From Pseudomonas sp. H1h (GTDB taxonomy: Bacteria > Pseudomonadota > Gammaproteobacteria > Pseudomonadales > Pseudomonadaceae): 64,000 nucleotides of DNA. The notes beneath the pieces are model-generated. The model did no database searches. It saw only the letters and a program-made list of their open reading frames with translations, and was not told the origin of the DNA. A program made the position numbers and the translations under genes. Of the stretch, positions 53,430-61,517 are shown piece by piece. The stretch is from assembly GCF_000633255.1 (NCBI RefSeq), contig NZ_AYMJ01000030.1, forward strand, positions 124,001 through 188,000. Reading direction: 5' to 3'. Position 1 is the stretch's first letter. Every line of letters begins with the position of its first letter.

Positions 53430-54293
53430 TTACTCAATATTCTGCACTTGTTCGCGCATCTGCTCGATCAACACCTTGAGGTTGACGGCGGCCTGGGTAC
53501 TGCGCGGGTCGAAGGCCTTGGAGCCCAGTGTGTTGGCTTCGCGGTTGAGTTCCTGCATCAGGAAGTCCAGGCGCCGCCCGGCTGCGCCGCCGGACTTGAG
53601 CACCCGGCGAACTTCGATGATGTGGGTGCTCAGGCGATCCAGTTCTTCGGCCACATCGCTCTTTTGCGCGAGCATGACCATTTCCTGTTCCAGGCGCTGC
53701 GGGTCCAGCTCGGCCTTCATATCGGCGAAGCGGTCGAGGACTTTCTGGCGCTGGGTGGCGAGCATCTGCGGAACCAGCTCGCGCAGGGTCACGACGTCTT
53801 CTTCAATCGAGGTCAGGCGCTCGTTGATCAGGCGAGCCAGCTCCGCGCCTTCGCGCTCGCGGCCGGCCTTGAGTTCCTTGAGGCCTTTATTGAACAGTGC
53901 CAGGGCCTCGGCGTTCAGCGCCTGTGGATCGGTCGCGTCGGCCACCAGTACGCCGGGCCAGGCCAGCACTTCCAGTGGATTCAGCGCCGCCGGGTTGTTG
54001 ATCAGGCCAGCAACGGTTTCGGCAGCGGCGACCAGTTGCGCGGCGCGCTCGCGATCAACTTGCAGTGGTTTGCCGGTGCTTTCTTCGGTAAAGCGCAGGG
54101 TGCATTCCAGTTTGCCTCGCGACAGCCCCTGGCGCAGTGCTTCGCGCACGGCGCCTTCGAGATCGCGGAACGACTCCGGCAGGCGCAGGTGCGGTTCCAG
54201 GTAGCGGCTGTTGACCGAGCGCAGTTCCCAGCTCAGGGTGCCCTGGACGCCGGCTTTCTCGACGCGGGCGAAGGCGGTCATGCTGTGCACCAT
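53430..54293 (-). CDS. yicC: YicC-family endoribonuclease-like protein
   Basis: 287 residues from the ATG at 54293 (MVHSMTAFARVE), behind GAGGT; a start at 54431 would add an unrelated 46 residues. Family blocks: SWELRSVNSRYLEPHLRLPE at the N-terminus and the C-terminal AGRRLDFLMQELNREANTLGSKA block. YicC proteins are stationary-phase factors with RNase activity reported in E. coli. It is divergent from rph. Confidence 0.94.
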   Translation of the reverse strand: MVHSMTAFARVEKAGVQGTLSWELRSVNSRYLEPHLRLPESFRDLEGAVREALRQGLSRGKLECTLRFTEESTGKPLQVDRERAAQLVAAAETVAGLINNPAALNPLEVLAWPGVLVADATDPQALNAEALALFNKGLKELKAGREREGAELARLINERLTSIEEDVVTLRELVPQMLATQRQKVLDRFADMKAELDPQRLEQEMVMLAQKSDVAEELDRLSTHIIEVRRVLKSGGAAGRRLDFLMQELNREANTLGSKAFDPRSTQAAVNLKVLIEQMREQVQNIE

Positions 54294-54563
54294 GGCGGTG
54301 ACCTCGCAATGCAGATCGGCTCGCCAAGAACATCCCGCAAGCTCGATATCAATGAATTTAAGCCGACTGGCAGCAAAGGCGCAGGATTGTAGCGCAGTGC
54401 AGCGGATGCGCCCAAACACACGGTGTGACAAAGGGCTGCAGGCCGTCGGTTATGCGCGTTTCAGGGCCCTGGGTCGACGACCGGAATTTTTAACCCGTGC
54501 CCAGGCACGGTGCAGCGCTCTATAATGCTCGGCAGTTTTCCGTCCCCAGTACAGGTATTCCCT

Positions 54564-55286
54564 ATGAAACGTCCAAGTGGTCGCGTTGCCGATCAGCTCC
54601 GCTCGATCCGCATTACCCGCAACTACACCAAACACGCCGAGGGATCCGTACTGGTCGAATTCGGTGATACCAAAGTCATCTGCACCGTCAGCGTCGAAAA
54701 CGGCGTGCCGCGTTTCCTCAAAGGCCAGGGCCAGGGCTGGTTGACTGCCGAATACGGCATGCTGCCGCGCGCCACCGGCGAGCGTAACCAGCGTGAAGCC
54801 AGCCGTGGCAAGCAGGGCGGCCGCACCCTGGAAATCCAGCGCCTGATCGGTCGTTCCCTGCGCGCTGCGCTGGACATGTCCAAGCTGGGCGACGTGACCC
54901 TGTACGTCGACTGCGACGTGATCCAGGCTGACGGCGGCACCCGTACCGCGTCGATCACCGGCGCCATGGTGGCACTGGTCGATGCACTGAAAGTGATCAA
55001 GAAGCGCGGCGGCCTGAAAGGCGGCGACCCGCTCAAGCAAATGATCGGCGCGGTGTCGGTTGGCATGTATCAGGGCGAGCCGGTGCTGGATCTGGACTAT
55101 CTTGAAGACTCTGCCGCCGAGACCGACCTCAATGTGGTGATGACCAGCACCGGTGGCTTCATCGAAGTGCAGGGCACCGCCGAAGGCGCACCGTTCCAGC
55201 CTGAAGAGCTGAACGCCATGCTGGAACTGGCCAAGAAAGGCATGAACGAAATCTTCGAACTGCAACAGGCTGCACTGGCCGACTGA
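54564..55286 (+). CDS. rph: Ribonuclease PH
   Basis: 240 residues from the ATG at 54564 (MKRPSGRVADQLRSIRITRN). Hallmarks: GSVLVEFGDTKVICTVSVE, GWLTAEYGMLPRAT, GGRTLEIQRLIGRSLRAA, and DCDVIQADGGTRTASITGA. It trims tRNA 3' ends using phosphate. yicC lies divergently upstream, and a DUF4870 gene and crc lie downstream. Confidence 0.97.
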   Translation: MKRPSGRVADQLRSIRITRNYTKHAEGSVLVEFGDTKVICTVSVENGVPRFLKGQGQGWLTAEYGMLPRATGERNQREASRGKQGGRTLEIQRLIGRSLRAALDMSKLGDVTLYVDCDVIQADGGTRTASITGAMVALVDALKVIKKRGGLKGGDPLKQMIGAVSVGMYQGEPVLDLDYLEDSAAETDLNVVMTSTGGFIEVQGTAEGAPFQPEELNAMLELAKKGMNEIFELQQAALAD

Positions 55287-55315
55287 GCAGGTTCGTAACC
55301 CGCAAGGAGGACGCG

Positions 55316-55684
55316 ATGAGTGATGAGCAAGAGTTACTGCCCAAACCGAGCCAGGAAGTTCGTCAGTGGGCGATGTTTTGTCACTTGTCCGCCTTGCTGG
55401 GGATCTGGATTCCGTTCGGCAACCTGATCGGGCCGCTGATCCTTTGGCAGATGAAGCGCGAGACCGATCCGTTCATCGATGCCCAAGGCAAGGAGGCGCT
55501 GAATTTTCAGATCACCGTGGCGATTGCAGCAGCGATCTGTCTGCTGCTGATGGTGTTGATCATCGGCTTCTTCCTGCTGGGTCTGCTGGCCATCGGCGCG
55601 CTGGTGCTGACGATCATTGCCGGGGTGAAGGCCAATGACGGCTTCCCCTACCGTTACCCGTTCACCTGGCGCCTGATCAAATAA
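55316..55684 (+). CDS. DUF4870 membrane protein
   Basis: 122 residues with a strong AAGGAGGA site. Blocks of the family are WAMFCHLSALLGIWIPFGNL, GPLILWQMKRE, FIDAQGKEALNFQIT and GVKANDGFPYRYPF. It has about three hydrophobic segments. Function unknown; located in the inner membrane. It follows rph by 29 bp and probably shares its transcript, ending at the REP doublet and the strong terminator. Confidence 0.9.
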   Translation: MSDEQELLPKPSQEVRQWAMFCHLSALLGIWIPFGNLIGPLILWQMKRETDPFIDAQGKEALNFQITVAIAAAICLLLMVLIIGFFLLGLLAIGALVLTIIAGVKANDGFPYRYPFTWRLIK

Positions 55685-55706
55685 CAACCAGCGACGTTTT
55701 CCCCTT

Positions 55707-55794
55707 ATGGGAGCGGGCTTGCTCGCGAATGCGATGGGTCATTCAGCATTAATATCGACTGACACAACGCCTTCGCGAGCCAGCCCGCTCACAC
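55707..55794. repeat. REP doublet (REPIN), slightly decayed
   Basis: ATGGGAGCGGGCTTGCTCGC and the inverse GCGAGCCAGCCCGCTCACAC, with ATATCGACTGACACAACG inside. Two or three substitutions break perfect symmetry. Confidence 0.85.
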
Positions 55795-55812
55795 AGAAAA
55801 ATCAGCGCGCAC

Positions 55813-55842
55813 AAAAAAGCCGACTGCGATGTCGGCTTTTTT
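55813..55842. terminator. Strong bidirectional terminator between DUF4870 gene and crc
   Basis: AAAAAAGCCGAC (55813-55824), loop TGCGAT, GTCGGCTTTTTT (55831-55842). The A and T tracts on either side let it stop the rph/DUF4870 transcript (+) and the crc transcript (-). Confidence 0.9.
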
Positions 55843-55860
55843 GCATCCACGAATCGACGC

Positions 55861-56640
55861 TTAGATGGTCAGCGTCCAGTCGTAGTCGACGATCAGCGGC
55901 GCGTGTTGCGAGAACCGTGGCTGACGCGGCAGGCGTGCACTGCGCACGAAGCGCCGCAGGCCCGGGGTCAGGATCTGGTAGTCGAAACGCCAGCCGAGGT
56001 TAAGCATCTCGGCCTGTTCGTTGTCCGGCCACCAGCTGTACTGGTCGCCTTCGCGGCTGACTTCGCGCAACGCATCGACATAGCCCATGTTGCCGACAAT
56101 CTCGTCCATCCAGGCGCGTTCTGGCGCCAGGAAGCCCGGAGATTGCTGGCTGTCGCGCCAGTTCTTGATGTCGAGCTTCTGCTGCGCAACGTACAGCGAG
56201 CCACAATAAATGTACTCGCGACGTTTGCGCCGCTGTTTGTCCAGGTACTTGCCGAAGTCGTCCATGAGCTTGAACTTCTGGTTCAAGTCCTCATCGCCGT
56301 TCATCCCCGAAGGGAGCAGCAAGGTGGCAATACTGACTTTGTCGAAATCTGCTTGCAGGTAGCGCCCGTAGCGGTCGGCCGTCTCGAAACCGAGACCGCT
56401 GATGACAGCCTTCGGTTGCAACCGCGAATACAAAGCCACGCCACCTTGGGCAGGGACTTCAGCATCGCAGGCATAAAGGAAGTAGCCGTCCAGTTGGAAG
56501 GCTGGGTCATCCAGTTCAAAGGCGGAGGCACGGGTGTCCTGCAGGCAGATGACGTCGGCATTCTGAGCCTGCAGCCAACTGAGCAAACCACGCTCGACTG
56601 CAGCCTGAATACCATTGACGTTCACACTGATGATCCGCAT
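55861..56640 (-). CDS. crc: Catabolite repression control protein Crc
   Basis: 259 residues from the ATG at 56640, the known Crc length. It belongs to the exonuclease III fold (MRIISVNVNGIQAAVERGLL, GDQYSWWPDN, NLGWRFDYQIL), but the catalytic places are changed: the LQE motif reads LQD and the SDHxP motif reads SQHAP. These changes fit reports that Crc has no nuclease activity. In Pseudomonas Crc acts with Hfq to repress translation of catabolic mRNAs. The location between rph and pyrE is diagnostic. Confidence 0.96.
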   Translation of the reverse strand: MRIISVNVNGIQAAVERGLLSWLQAQNADVICLQDTRASAFELDDPAFQLDGYFLYACDAEVPAQGGVALYSRLQPKAVISGLGFETADRYGRYLQADFDKVSIATLLLPSGMNGDEDLNQKFKLMDDFGKYLDKQRRKRREYIYCGSLYVAQQKLDIKNWRDSQQSPGFLAPERAWMDEIVGNMGYVDALREVSREGDQYSWWPDNEQAEMLNLGWRFDYQILTPGLRRFVRSARLPRQPRFSQHAPLIVDYDWTLTI

Positions 56641-56663
56641 AAATGGCCCCAAAAATCGCGTGC

Positions 56664-56695
56664 GTGTATGATACACGGCGTCAAGCTAATTAGCT
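56664..56695. promoter_or_regulatory. Two perfect palindromes in the crc-pyrE divergent promoter region
   Basis: GTGTATGATACAC (56664-56676) and AGCTAATTAGCT (56684-56695) lie side by side in the 82-bp gap between crc and pyrE. They could be operators or part of overlapping -10 regions (TATGAT). No regulator is assigned. Confidence 0.4.
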
Positions 56696-56722
56696 AAATC
56701 CGTGGTATTTGGGGTTTTTTTC

Positions 56723-57367
56723 ATGCAAGCGTATCAGCGCGATTTCATTCGTTTTGCCATCGATCGCGGCGTTTTGCGCTTCGGTGAGTTCACCCTGAAG
56801 TCCGGGCGCACCAGTCCTTACTTCTTCAACGCCGGCCTGTTCAACTCGGGTTCCGCGCTGGCGCAGCTGGGTCGTTTCTACGCCGCAGCCATCGCCGAGA
56901 GCGGTATTCCCTTCGACGTGCTGTTCGGCCCGGCCTACAAAGGCATCCCGCTGGCGGCGACCACCGCCGTGGCGCTGGCCGAACACCACAACCGTGACCT
57001 GCCATGGTGTTTCAACCGCAAGGAAGCCAAGGCTCACGGCGAGGGCGGCAGCCTGGTCGGCGCGCCGCTGACCGGTGACGTGCTGATCATTGACGACGTG
57101 ATCACCGCCGGCACCGCGATCCGCGAAGTGATGCAGATCATCGCTTCCCAGGACGGCGCCAAGGCTGCCGGCGTGCTGATCGCCCTGAACCGTCAGGAGC
57201 GTGGCAACGGTGAATTGTCGGCGATTCAGGAAGTCGAGCGTGATTTCGGAATTCCGGTGATCAGCATCGTTTCGCTGAACCAGGTGCTGGAATTCCTGGC
57301 AGACGACCCGCAGCTCAAGCAACACCTGCCAGCTGTAGAAGCCTACCGCGCCCAGTTCGGCGTCTGA
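56723..57367 (+). CDS. pyrE: Orotate phosphoribosyltransferase
   Basis: 214 residues from the ATG at 56723 (MQAYQRDFIRFAIDRGVLRF). Diagnostic blocks: FTLKSGRTSPYFFNAG, FGPAYKGIPLA, FNRKEAKAHGEGG and the PRPP loop VLIIDDVITAGTA. It makes orotidine 5'-phosphate in pyrimidine synthesis. The ribosome site is poor (GGGG then a T run), which may limit translation. A REP doublet and terminator follow. Confidence 0.97.
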   Translation: MQAYQRDFIRFAIDRGVLRFGEFTLKSGRTSPYFFNAGLFNSGSALAQLGRFYAAAIAESGIPFDVLFGPAYKGIPLAATTAVALAEHHNRDLPWCFNRKEAKAHGEGGSLVGAPLTGDVLIIDDVITAGTAIREVMQIIASQDGAKAAGVLIALNRQERGNGELSAIQEVERDFGIPVISIVSLNQVLEFLADDPQLKQHLPAVEAYRAQFGV

Positions 57368-57383
57368 CTGCGGTCAGCGTTTT

Positions 57384-57471
57384 GTGGGAGCGGGCTTGCT
57401 CGCGAATGCAGATGTCCCTTCAGCATTGATATCGACTGACAGCGCGCATTCGCGAGCAAGCCCGCTCCCAC
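57384..57471. repeat. REP doublet (REPIN)
   Basis: GTGGGAGCGGGCTTGCTCGC and its exact inverse, with GATATCGACTGACAGCGCGC inside. It starts 16 bp behind pyrE. Confidence 0.9.
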
Positions 57472-57488
57472 ATGGGACATGCGGTAAT

Positions 57489-57526
57489 AAAAGACCCCGC
57501 TCAGCCAGGCTGTGCGGGGTCTTTTT
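57489..57526 (+). terminator. Strong terminator behind pyrE
   Basis: AAAAGACCCCGC (57489-57500) pairs with GCGGGGTCTTTTT (57514-57526), with T tract. It works for pyrE and, through the A tract, for the convergent unknown operon. Confidence 0.9.
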
Positions 57527-57533
57527 GTGTCCG

Positions 57534-57917
57534 TTAGCGCAGGTTTCGCCATTTTCCGATCAGTTTCAGGGTCAGGCTTGCATTGATCAATGCAAAAGCC
57601 AGCAACGCCAGAACCACCATCACATACAGCGTGCGATCTACATCGAAATTCCACAGATCCAGGCTGCTGCTGCGGATAATCGCCACCGCACTTGGCAGGT
57701 TGACGTAAAACAGCGCCGCAAAAGCGCACGTCAGCGGCAGCGCACGCCAGTAAAGCGCATCCCTGACCTTCTTTCGACTGCGCCTGCGGCTCTGTGGGCC
57801 TGACTGGTATTCATCCAGCGCCAACGCTTCACTGAGTGTCGGCCACGCCAGATTGAACAGAAAAGTGGTCAGGGTCAGCAGCAAGCCACTGACCGCAACG
57901 ATGTCACTGAACGGCAT
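57534..57917 (-). CDS. Membrane protein of unknown function
   Basis: 127 residues from the ATG at 57917; an earlier ATG at 57935 is in frame. Three hydrophobic stretches are visible (IVAVSGLLLTLTTFLFNLAW, ALPLTCAFAALFYVNLPSAV and LYVMVVLALLAFALINASLT), separated by a basic loop (RRRSRKK). No family recognised. The start overlaps the preceding gene by 14 bp, so expression is coupled. Confidence 0.65.
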   Translation of the reverse strand: MPFSDIVAVSGLLLTLTTFLFNLAWPTLSEALALDEYQSGPQSRRRSRKKVRDALYWRALPLTCAFAALFYVNLPSAVAIIRSSSLDLWNFDVDRTLYVMVVLALLAFALINASLTLKLIGKWRNLR

Positions 57918-58476
57918 TGAGTCCCAGCGTCGCACAGAGTAATGCGTGGCTGTCTTCGCTGATCTCGAACTGCCCGGCGCTGCCTTTGCGTTTGGTGATG
58001 GGTTTGAAGGTCGGCTCGTTCTGAGTGATCAGCATGTTCAGCTCATCGCGGATCACGTCCGAGCTGATGACCACCAGAAACACGGTTTGCGCGTGTTCTG
58101 CCGTCTCGATCACGGCGCGCATGCTGTGCTGAAGGATGTCGTCGAGTTGATTGCGAAAGCGCGACACGGTGTTTTTCAGCAGGGTTTTGCTTTGACTCTG
58201 GGTCAGCTGGAAGATCGTCGAGATCTGCGATTCGGTCGGCAGCGTTTCCCCGAAGTAGCTTTGAATCAGATAGAGCAGACGATCCTGCTTGGCCTCATCG
58301 GCCCGGCTGGGCATACCGCCTTCGACGAGCATTTTCAGGTATTCGGTCAGGCTGGCCTTGGCGATTCGCTGCAGGGCATGGGTGATTTCCGCGTCGCCTA
58401 TGCGCAAGGTTTTCTTGACCAGTTCCTTTTGTTCCAGCTCGAAGGCGTCGGCGTCGATCGTGAACGAGATCTGCAT
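57904..58476 (-). CDS. Protein of unknown function, helical, cytoplasmic
   Basis: 190 residues, starting MQISFTIDADAFELEQKELV. It has no signal or membrane segment. The sequence is rich in predicted helices and contains LLYLIQSYFGETLPTESQIS followed by IFQLTQSQSKTLLKNTVSRF, which resembles a winged or helix-turn-helix segment, but I would not call DNA binding. It is in the middle of a three-gene minus-strand unit. Confidence 0.65.
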   Translation of the reverse strand: MQISFTIDADAFELEQKELVKKTLRIGDAEITHALQRIAKASLTEYLKMLVEGGMPSRADEAKQDRLLYLIQSYFGETLPTESQISTIFQLTQSQSKTLLKNTVSRFRNQLDDILQHSMRAVIETAEHAQTVFLVVISSDVIRDELNMLITQNEPTFKPITKRKGSAGQFEISEDSHALLCATLGLNAVQ

Positions 58477-58493
58477 GGCTCAATCGCTCCGAG

Positions 58494-58754
58494 TCATTTT
58501 TTGCGCGAGGGGGTGATGGTCTCGGCCCTTTTGATGCCGGAAGGCTTATCGGTTTTTTGTGGATAACGATCGTTGCCTGCGTCACCTTGCCCGGTGAGGA
58601 TCTTCCAGCCGTTCAGGAGGTGCGCTGTCTTGCGAAACTGCGGGCAGGGCGGCATTGAGGTTTTGGCTTGATTGGAATACTGATGGCCGCAATCAACGCA
58701 CTCATAAGTGCCAGGAGAAACATCACTGCCGTAGGGAACGTAGTCTTTTTGCAT
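58494..58754 (-). CDS. Small zinc-ribbon-like protein
   Basis: 86 residues, ATG at 58754 with GGAGA upstream. YECVDCGHQY gives a CxxC pair; the second half is MPPCPQF, where only one Cys remains of the expected CPxC, so metal binding may use His24 or be lost. The C-terminus is long and basic. Probably a rubredoxin/zinc-ribbon type regulator or chaperone-like protein; function unknown. First gene of the unit. Confidence 0.65.
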   Translation of the reverse strand: MQKDYVPYGSDVSPGTYECVDCGHQYSNQAKTSMPPCPQFRKTAHLLNGWKILTGQGDAGNDRYPQKTDKPSGIKRAETITPSRKK

Positions 58755-58854
58755 GGGTAGATCTCCGTTGGATTAGGGGAAGATCCTAGGGAGATTTGTT
58801 CTGAGGGAATGTCGGGCGTTTCGCTCAATAGCGTCGGACATTTCTTGCTCGCAC

Positions 58855-58942
58855 AAAAAAGACCGCAGGCTTCGTCATCGCCTACAGGGAATTCATACAA
58901 ATGAAGTTCCGCGTGGGCGCTGCCGCAGGCTGCGATCTTTTT
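58855..58942. repeat. REP doublet (GATCGC family), imperfect
   Basis: AAAAAAGACCGCAGGCTTCG with CCTACAGGG on the left and GCTGCCGCAGGCTGCGATCT plus TTTT on the right are inverted arms of the same family as at 40.25 kb. The right arm ends about a dozen bases before the argB stop, where it may act on the 3' end of the argB mRNA. Confidence 0.7.
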
Positions 58943-58954
58943 AGGTTTCAGCGA

Positions 58955-59860
58955 TCAGGGACGCTTGCGATTGCTGATCAGCGTGCCCACACCGGTGTCG
59001 GTGAAGATTTCCAGCAGGATCGCGTTCGGCACGCGACCGTCGATGATCAGCGAGCTGCCCACACCGCCCTGAACCGCTTCCAGTGCGCAGCGGATCTTCG
59101 GCAGCATGCCGCCGTAGATGGTGCCGTCGGCGATCAGGTCATCGACCTGCTGGGTGCTCAGGCCGGTCAGGACCGTGCCCGACTTGTCCATCAGGCCGGC
59201 GATGTTGGTCAGCAGCATCAGCTTTTCGGCTTTCAGCGCTTCGGCAACCTTGCCGGCCACCAGGTCAGCGTTGATGTTGTACGACTCGCCGTTCTCACCG
59301 ACGCCGATTGGCGCGATCACCGGGATGAAGTTGCCCTTGACCAGCAGGTTCAGCAGTTCGGTGTTGATCCCGACCACTTCGCCCACCTGACCGATGTCGA
59401 TGATTTCCGGCTGGGTCATCTCCGGGGTCTGGCGGGTGACGGTCAGTTTCTTCGCGCGAATCAGCCCGGCGTCTTTACCGGTCAGACCGATGGCGCTGCC
59501 GCCGTGGCGGTTGATCAGGTTGACGATGCTTTTGTTGACCTGGCCGCCGAGGACCATTTCCACCACGTCCATGGTCGCGGCGTCGGTGACGCGCATGCCG
59601 TCGACAAAGTGGCTTTCGATCGACAGACGCTTGAGCAGATCACCGATCTGCGGGCCGCCGCCGTGAACCACCACCGGGTTGATACCCACGGCTTTCATCA
59701 AGACGATGTCGCGGGCGAAGCCGGTTTTCAGCTCCTCGCTTTCCATCGCGTTGCCGCCGTATTTGATCACCAGGGTCTTGCCGACATAACGTCGGATGTA
59801 AGGCAACGCTTCGGACAGGACCTGGGCGGTGTGGGCGGCGGCTTCGCGTTCAAGGGTCAT
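58955..59860 (-). CDS. argB: Acetylglutamate kinase
   Basis: 301 residues (MTLEREAAAHTAQVLSEALP). Motifs: TLVIKYGGNAM, VVVHGGGPQIG, GMRVTDAATMDVVEMVLGG, and the C-terminal GGMLPKIRCALEAVQGGV. It phosphorylates N-acetylglutamate in arginine synthesis. The N-terminal helix present here is the form found in arginine-feedback-inhibited, hexameric enzymes. It starts 17 bp after algC. Confidence 0.97.
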   Translation of the reverse strand: MTLEREAAAHTAQVLSEALPYIRRYVGKTLVIKYGGNAMESEELKTGFARDIVLMKAVGINPVVVHGGGPQIGDLLKRLSIESHFVDGMRVTDAATMDVVEMVLGGQVNKSIVNLINRHGGSAIGLTGKDAGLIRAKKLTVTRQTPEMTQPEIIDIGQVGEVVGINTELLNLLVKGNFIPVIAPIGVGENGESYNINADLVAGKVAEALKAEKLMLLTNIAGLMDKSGTVLTGLSTQQVDDLIADGTIYGGMLPKIRCALEAVQGGVGSSLIIDGRVPNAILLEIFTDTGVGTLISNRKRP

Positions 59861-59877
59861 TCAGGGCTCCGGGTGAA

Positions 59878-61275
59878 TCAGAACGGTAGGTGGAGATCAG
59901 GTGCAACGCGTTTCAGTTGGGTGTGGAACACATCCTTGATGCGCTGCAATTGCGCCTCGTCATCGGCCTCGAAGCGCAGCACCAGCACCGGCGTGGTGTT
60001 GGATGCGCGCACCAGGCCCCAGCCTTCGGCGTAATCGACCCGCACGCCGTCAATGGTGGTCAGGTCAGCGCCTGGGCCCCACTGTGCGTCGTGCAGTGCA
60101 TCAATGATGCTGAATTTGCTCTCTTCGGTCACATGGATATTGATTTCCGGCGTAGAAATATCGTTCGGGAAGGTCGCAAACAGCTCCTCGGCGGTGGATT
60201 TTTCCTTGCTGAGGATCTCCAGCAGGCGCGCGGCGCTGTAGATGCCGTCGTCGAAACCGAACCAGCGCTCCTTGAAGAAGATGTGCCCGCTCATCTCGCC
60301 GGCCAATAGAGCACCGGATTGTTTCATTTTCTTTTTGATCAACGAGTGACCGGTCTTCCACATTAGCGGGCGACCGCCGTATTCCTTGATCAGCGGCACC
60401 AGACGGCGGGTGCATTTGACGTCGAAGATGATTTCCGCGTCCGGGTTGCGCGCGACCACGTCACGGGCAAACAGCATCAGCAGGCGATCCGGGTAGACGA
60501 TGCTGCCGGTGTTGGTCACCACGCCGACACGATCACCGTCGCCATCGAAAGCCAGGCCGATATCGGCGTTGGTTTCCTTGACCTTGGCGATCAGGTCGAC
60601 GAGGTTTTCAGGCTTGCCAGGGTCCGGGTGATGGTTGGGGAAGTTGCCATCGACTTCGCAGAACAGCGGGATGACTTCGCAGTTCAATGCTTCGATCAGT
60701 TGCGGGGCGATCACGCCGGCTGCGCCGTTACCGCAGTCGACCACGACTTTCATGCGTCGGGCCAGCTTGACGTCCTGGACGATTTCGGTGGTGTAGCGGT
60801 CGAGGATCTCGACCTGGGTCACGCTGCCCTGACCGCTGGTCAGGTCATTGGTCTTGATGCGCTCGTGCAGCACCTGGATCTGTTCGTTGGCGAGAGTGTC
60901 ACCTGCGATCACGATCTTGAAACCGTTGTAATTTGACGGGTTATGGCTGCCGGTGAGCATCACCCCCGACTTGCCGGCCAGTACGTTGGCCGCGTAATAC
61001 AGCGCCGGGGTCGGCACCAGGCCGACATCGCTGACATGGCAGCCGCTTTCGGCGATACCGCGGATCAGCTCGGCCACCAGTTCCGGGCCGGACAGTCGGC
61101 CGTCGCGGCCGACCGACACGTTCGGTTCGCCCTGGGCCAGGCTCTGCGAGCCGATGGCGCGGCCGATCCAGTAAGCGGTTTCGGCATTGAGGAATTCCGG
61201 CACGGTGCCGCGAATGTCATAGGCGCGGAAGATGCTGTCGGGAAGCTTCGGGGCGATCTTGGCTGGGGTGCTCAT
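59878..61275 (-). CDS. algC: Phosphomannomutase/phosphoglucomutase AlgC
   Basis: 465 residues from the ATG at 61275 (MSTPAKIAPKLPDSIFRAYD), close to the 463 residues known in P. aeruginosa. The phosphoserine loop is GVMLTGSHNPSNYNG, the metal loop LAFDGDGDRVG, the sugar loop GEMSGHIFF, and the phosphate loop RASNTTPVLVLRFE. It serves alginate, LPS and rhamnolipid precursors. The upstream gap toward dut (242 bp) holds its promoter; no AlgR box (CCGTTTGTC) was seen there. Confidence 0.96.
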   Translation of the reverse strand: MSTPAKIAPKLPDSIFRAYDIRGTVPEFLNAETAYWIGRAIGSQSLAQGEPNVSVGRDGRLSGPELVAELIRGIAESGCHVSDVGLVPTPALYYAANVLAGKSGVMLTGSHNPSNYNGFKIVIAGDTLANEQIQVLHERIKTNDLTSGQGSVTQVEILDRYTTEIVQDVKLARRMKVVVDCGNGAAGVIAPQLIEALNCEVIPLFCEVDGNFPNHHPDPGKPENLVDLIAKVKETNADIGLAFDGDGDRVGVVTNTGSIVYPDRLLMLFARDVVARNPDAEIIFDVKCTRRLVPLIKEYGGRPLMWKTGHSLIKKKMKQSGALLAGEMSGHIFFKERWFGFDDGIYSAARLLEILSKEKSTAEELFATFPNDISTPEINIHVTEESKFSIIDALHDAQWGPGADLTTIDGVRVDYAEGWGLVRASNTTPVLVLRFEADDEAQLQRIKDVFHTQLKRVAPDLHLPF

Positions 61276-61473
61276 CTGCACAAATGCTCCATCTCGAAAG
61301 TGGCGGGACACACCGGCGATTCATTCGACGGCAGGCTCAAACTGAAGGGTATGACGGCGTTTTCCACGCAGAGTTCGTGGTATGAAAGGGCCATGACGCC
61401 TTGTCGGGCGTGGCTTTGGTCCGCCAAAACCTTGATTTTCGGTGCTAAACCGCGCAGATGACAATTTCAATTT

Positions 61474-61500
61474 GTGGTGAGGAAGAGCCTCCCTCACCAC
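61474..61500 (-). terminator. Perfect hairpin between dut and algC
   Basis: GTGGTGAGG (61474-61482) and CCTCACCAC (61492-61500) pair fully around a 9-base loop, 18 bp behind the dut stop. A U tract is missing, so it might be an mRNA 3'-end structure. Confidence 0.5.
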
Positions 61501-61517
61501 GCCCGCTGTCTACCTGA

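Noticed and set aside
61276..61517. AlgR boxes in front of algC
   Set aside because: No copy of CCGTTTGTC or its complement was found in the gap between dut and algC.
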